The position numbers and the translations under genes were made by a program. Shown piece by piece: positions 5,936-7,453 of a stretch of DNA of 7,453 nucleotides. Under the pieces are notes generated by a model. That model was not told the origin of the DNA and did no database searches. It worked only from the letters and a program-made list of their open reading frames with translations. Source of the DNA: Victivallales bacterium (GTDB taxonomy: Bacteria; Verrucomicrobiota; Lentisphaeria; Oligosphaerales; Oligosphaeraceae); the NCBI GenBank assembly GCA_900771165.1, contig CAAGMX010000088.1, positions 1-7,453 of the forward strand, written 5' to 3'. The stretch's first letter is position 1. Each line of letters begins with the position of its first letter.

Positions 5936-6538
5936 ATGAAAGAACGAATGATGAAAGCCCTGGCCCTGGCAGGCCTCTCCTTGGTGGCTGTGGCGGCGCC
6001 CATCTCTGTGGAGCAGGGACGGGTGGCCGTGGTCTACTTCTCCTGGAGCGCCAGCGGAAACACCCGCTTCGCCGCCGAAACCATCGGGAAAAACGCCCAG
6101 GCAAAACTCTACGAGATCCGCGCCACGACTCCCTATCCCGCGGAATACCGCGCCTGCGCCGAGGAGGCGAAGAAAGAGTGCCGGGAGAAAACCCTCCGCC
6201 CCATCGTCCCCCTGGACCTTCCCTGGGAGGACTACGATGTGATCTTCGTGGGCACTCCGGTGTGGTGGGGCACCATGGCCCCACCGGTGCGCACCTGGCT
6301 TGTTCAGCATCGGGAGATTCTCAAGACGAAGACTCTCTGCGTCTTCCAGACCAGTGGAGCAGGGGGAAAACAGCAAGTGGCTAGGGACTTCCAGGAATTG
6401 ATGTCCAGCGCCAAATTGCTGGAGTCCGGCTCCTTCGTTGGCGGCGGCATTCAAGGCCGGGCTGGGGAACTCCAGACTTTCGTGGAGGAGCGCCTCACTC
6501 TGGTGCCCCCCAAGTCCTCCCCCACCACGGAAAAATAA
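5936..6538 (+). CDS. Exported flavodoxin (Flavodoxin_4-like)
   Basis: The 200-residue protein has an N-terminal signal peptide (1 to about 21, hydrophobic core ALALAGLSLVAVAA) followed by a flavodoxin fold. The FMN phosphate loop is SWSASGNTR (36-44), the 50s-loop region GTPVWWGTMAPPVRTWL (106-122) and the third flavin-contact segment FQTSGAGG (137-144). It should carry FMN and shuttle electrons or act as a quinone/nitro reductase outside the cytoplasm. There is no twin-arginine motif and no lipobox cysteine, so Sec export of the apoprotein with later FMN loading is inferred. A cytoplasmic product from the internal Met5 or Met6 would still contain the hydrophobic segment, so export is likely either way. 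AGGA (5925-5928) lies 7 bases before the ATG. The 51-base gap after the permease holds no obvious terminator. Fourth structural gene of the operon. Confidence 0.87.
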   Translation: MKERMMKALALAGLSLVAVAAPISVEQGRVAVVYFSWSASGNTRFAAETIGKNAQAKLYEIRATTPYPAEYRACAEEAKKECREKTLRPIVPLDLPWEDYDVIFVGTPVWWGTMAPPVRTWLVQHREILKTKTLCVFQTSGAGGKQQVARDFQELMSSAKLLESGSFVGGGIQGRAGELQTFVEERLTLVPPKSSPTTEK

Positions 6539-6550
6539 AGGCCCCAGCCC

Positions 6551-6588
6551 CCTCCTCCCTGCCCCAAAAGACATCTCGGAGGAGGAGG
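6551..6588 (+). other. Possible RNA hairpin sequestering a GGAGG-rich tract
   Basis: CCTCCTCC (6551-6558) can pair perfectly with GGAGGAGG (6578-6585 or 6581-6588), leaving a 19- to 22-base loop. GGAGGAGGAGG is a triple Shine-Dalgarno-like tract but lies about 34 bases before the ATG at 6623, with no canonical start at normal spacing. GGCGATCGCC and a short T5 run follow. It may be a weak attenuator or an mRNA processing or pausing site between the two flavoprotein genes. Confidence 0.3.
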
Positions 6589-6622
6589 CGATCGCCGTTT
6601 TTCTCTGTCAAAACCTAACAAA

Positions 6623-7174
6623 ATGACCATGAAACACGTCCTCATTCTCTCCGCCTCCCCCAGAAAAGGGGGCAATTCCGACCTGCTCTGCGATGAATTC
6701 CTCCGAGGCGCCCTGGAGGCGGGGCACCAGGTGGAGAAAGTCCGGCTCTCCGAAAAGAAGGTGGGCTTCTGCTCCGCCTGCTATGCCTGCCGAAAACTGG
6801 GACGCTGCGTCCAGGAGGACGACGCCAACGCACTGGTGGAGAAGATGCTGGCCGCCGATGTCATTGTCCTGGCCACCCCCGTCTACTTCTACTCCATGGA
6901 TGCCCAGCTCAAGGCCCTCATCGACCGCACGGTCTCCCGCTGGGCCGATTTCGGACGCTTCAAGGGCACGGAATTCTGGCTCATTATCACCGCCGCCGAC
7001 ACCAGCCACGAAAGCATGTCCGCCACCCTGGAGGGACTGCGGGGATTCATGCGGGACTGCATGGACGGCTCTGTGGAAAAAGGTGTTCTCTACGGCACCG
7101 GCGCCTACGAGAAGGGGGAGGTGCGCGCCCTGTCTGTCTTCCAGGAGGCATACCAGGCCGGCCTCCATTGCTAG
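6623..7174 (+). CDS. Iron-sulfur flavoprotein / NAD(P)H-dependent FMN reductase-family protein
   Basis: The 183-residue protein has a flavodoxin-like fold without a signal peptide, so it is cytoplasmic. The FMN phosphate loop is SASPRKGGNS (10-19). Cys50, Cys53, Cys56 and Cys62 form the compact C-x2-C-x2-C-x5-C cluster motif of Isf-type iron-sulfur flavoproteins, followed by the conserved acidic pair in QEDD (64-67). The flavin-contact segment TPVYFYSMDAQLKALIDR lies at 85-102. Such proteins move electrons from ferredoxin or NAD(P)H to flavin and then to quinones, oxygen species or other acceptors. It differs from the exported flavodoxin upstream in having the cluster and no export signal. 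The start at 6623 (ATGACCATG) has no good Shine-Dalgarno site nearby; 6629 is an alternative. Last gene of the operon, followed by a terminator. Confidence 0.88.
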   Translation: MTMKHVLILSASPRKGGNSDLLCDEFLRGALEAGHQVEKVRLSEKKVGFCSACYACRKLGRCVQEDDANALVEKMLAADVIVLATPVYFYSMDAQLKALIDRTVSRWADFGRFKGTEFWLIITAADTSHESMSATLEGLRGFMRDCMDGSVEKGVLYGTGAYEKGEVRALSVFQEAYQAGLHC

Positions 7175-7198
7175 CCCCAATCCCCTTCTCCCGAAAAC

Positions 7199-7240
7199 AC
7201 CCCTGTCCCCTGTTGCGGGGCAGGGGTAATTATTTATAAC
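7199..7240 (+). terminator. Intrinsic terminator of the operon
   Basis: ACCCCTGTCCC (7199-7209) pairs with GGGGCAGGGGT (7217-7227 side), giving an 11-base-pair stem with one G-T wobble and a loop of about 7 bases. An AT-rich tail rich in T (TAATTATTTATAA) follows. It begins 25 bases after the stop of the last gene. On the minus strand the stem is followed by GTTTTC, so weak bidirectional action is possible. Confidence 0.72.
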
Positions 7241-7453
7241 ATATTGATTATTAAATAGTTATGATATTTTGTTTCCTGGGAAACCCTTCGTCGGGGGGAC
7301 GGGGGCGCAGGTAGGGGGTGCAAAAAATGGAGCAACCTGAATCCTTCCCGGGGGGTGGCGTGAGATTTTGGGGAGGGAGGATTGACAAAATAAATGCATT
7401 TTCGGAAGAAGTAAACGCTTCATAGGCAGGAGGGCGCTGCATTTACCCGTTCC
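7241..7453. other. Right-edge intergenic region without a supported gene
   Basis: No open frame here resembles a protein. The region starts AT-rich, then has G runs at 7293-7298, 7301-7305 and 7314-7318. GTTTCC-TG-GGAAAC (7271-7284) is a perfect dyad. TTGACA (7382-7387) matches a -35 box, but no good -10 lies 16-18 bases downstream. TAAATGCA (7391-7398) and TGCATTTA (7438-7445) are perfect inverted repeats enclosing 39 bases, with a smaller GAAG/CTTC pair inside. An AGGAGG near 7427-7432 has no ATG, GTG or TTG start behind it before the window ends. This is probably the promoter or leader region of a gene beyond the right edge. Confidence 0.4.

Noticed and set aside
4970..6574. 534-codon minus-strand open frame
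   Set aside because: Gly/His/Glu-rich translation without motifs, antisense to the permease and flavodoxin genes; a shadow frame.
7293..7318. G-quadruplex candidate
   Set aside because: Only three G3+ tracts occur within short loop distance; a fourth is too far for the standard motif.
7251..7442. 63-codon minus-strand open frame
   Set aside because: No motif, proline-rich low-information translation, no ribosome site; the region looks regulatory.
1..7453. CRISPR array, insertion sequence, tRNA or rRNA genes
   Set aside because: I looked for regular repeats with spacers, transposase motifs, terminal inverted repeats and tRNA arms and saw none that hold up.

Overview
The window reads as a GC-rich bacterial chromosome segment with AT-rich regulatory gaps. 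Strong Shine-Dalgarno sites (AAGGAGG, AAGGAG, AGGAG) precede several genes, and three proteins carry Sec-type signal peptides, so this is a bacterium that exports redox proteins. The exported two-domain carboxymuconolactone decarboxylase/cupin protein, the short DUF362 protein and the sugar nucleotidyltransferase-kinase fusion suggest an anaerobic or gut-type Gram-negative, possibly of the Verrucomicrobiota/PVC group. This placement is a guess from gene content; no rRNA or other marker is present.

Left part, minus strand (121-2087): a two-gene unit. A bifunctional protein, with a HIGH-type nucleotidyltransferase domain followed by a compact GHMP kinase domain (likely activating a sugar phosphate for surface polysaccharide), overlaps by ATGA with trmO, a tRNA m6t6A37 methyltransferase. 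Bases 1-120 hold no certain gene but contain hairpins and an odd 9-base CTAG repeat that runs into the 3' end of trmO.

Middle (2088-2370): a divergent, partly very AT-rich regulatory region. On the plus strand it carries a MerR-type promoter: a near-perfect 15-base dyad inside an 18-base -35/-10 spacer, followed by a second dyad in the leader.

Right part, plus strand (2371-7174): six closely spaced genes that look like one MerR-controlled operon. They encode a MerR regulator of the AdhR type, an exported CMD-CMD-cupin protein (broken in this sequence by one extra G in a G7 run), an exported DUF362 protein without an iron-sulfur domain, a PF03773-type permease whose start directly abuts the DUF362 stop (TAGATG), an exported flavodoxin, and a cytoplasmic iron-sulfur flavodoxin-fold reductase. 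A hairpin terminator follows at about 7199-7227.

Inferred theme: an electrophile- or redox-responsive system that places redox/isomerase-type proteins and a flavodoxin outside the cytoplasmic membrane, next to a permease that may export or import the small molecule involved. The individual families are known. The combination, with three exported members and a linked DUF362-permease pair, is the most interesting thing in the window. The last 225 bases (7228-7453) show only small dyads, G runs and a -35-like hexamer, with no supported gene.
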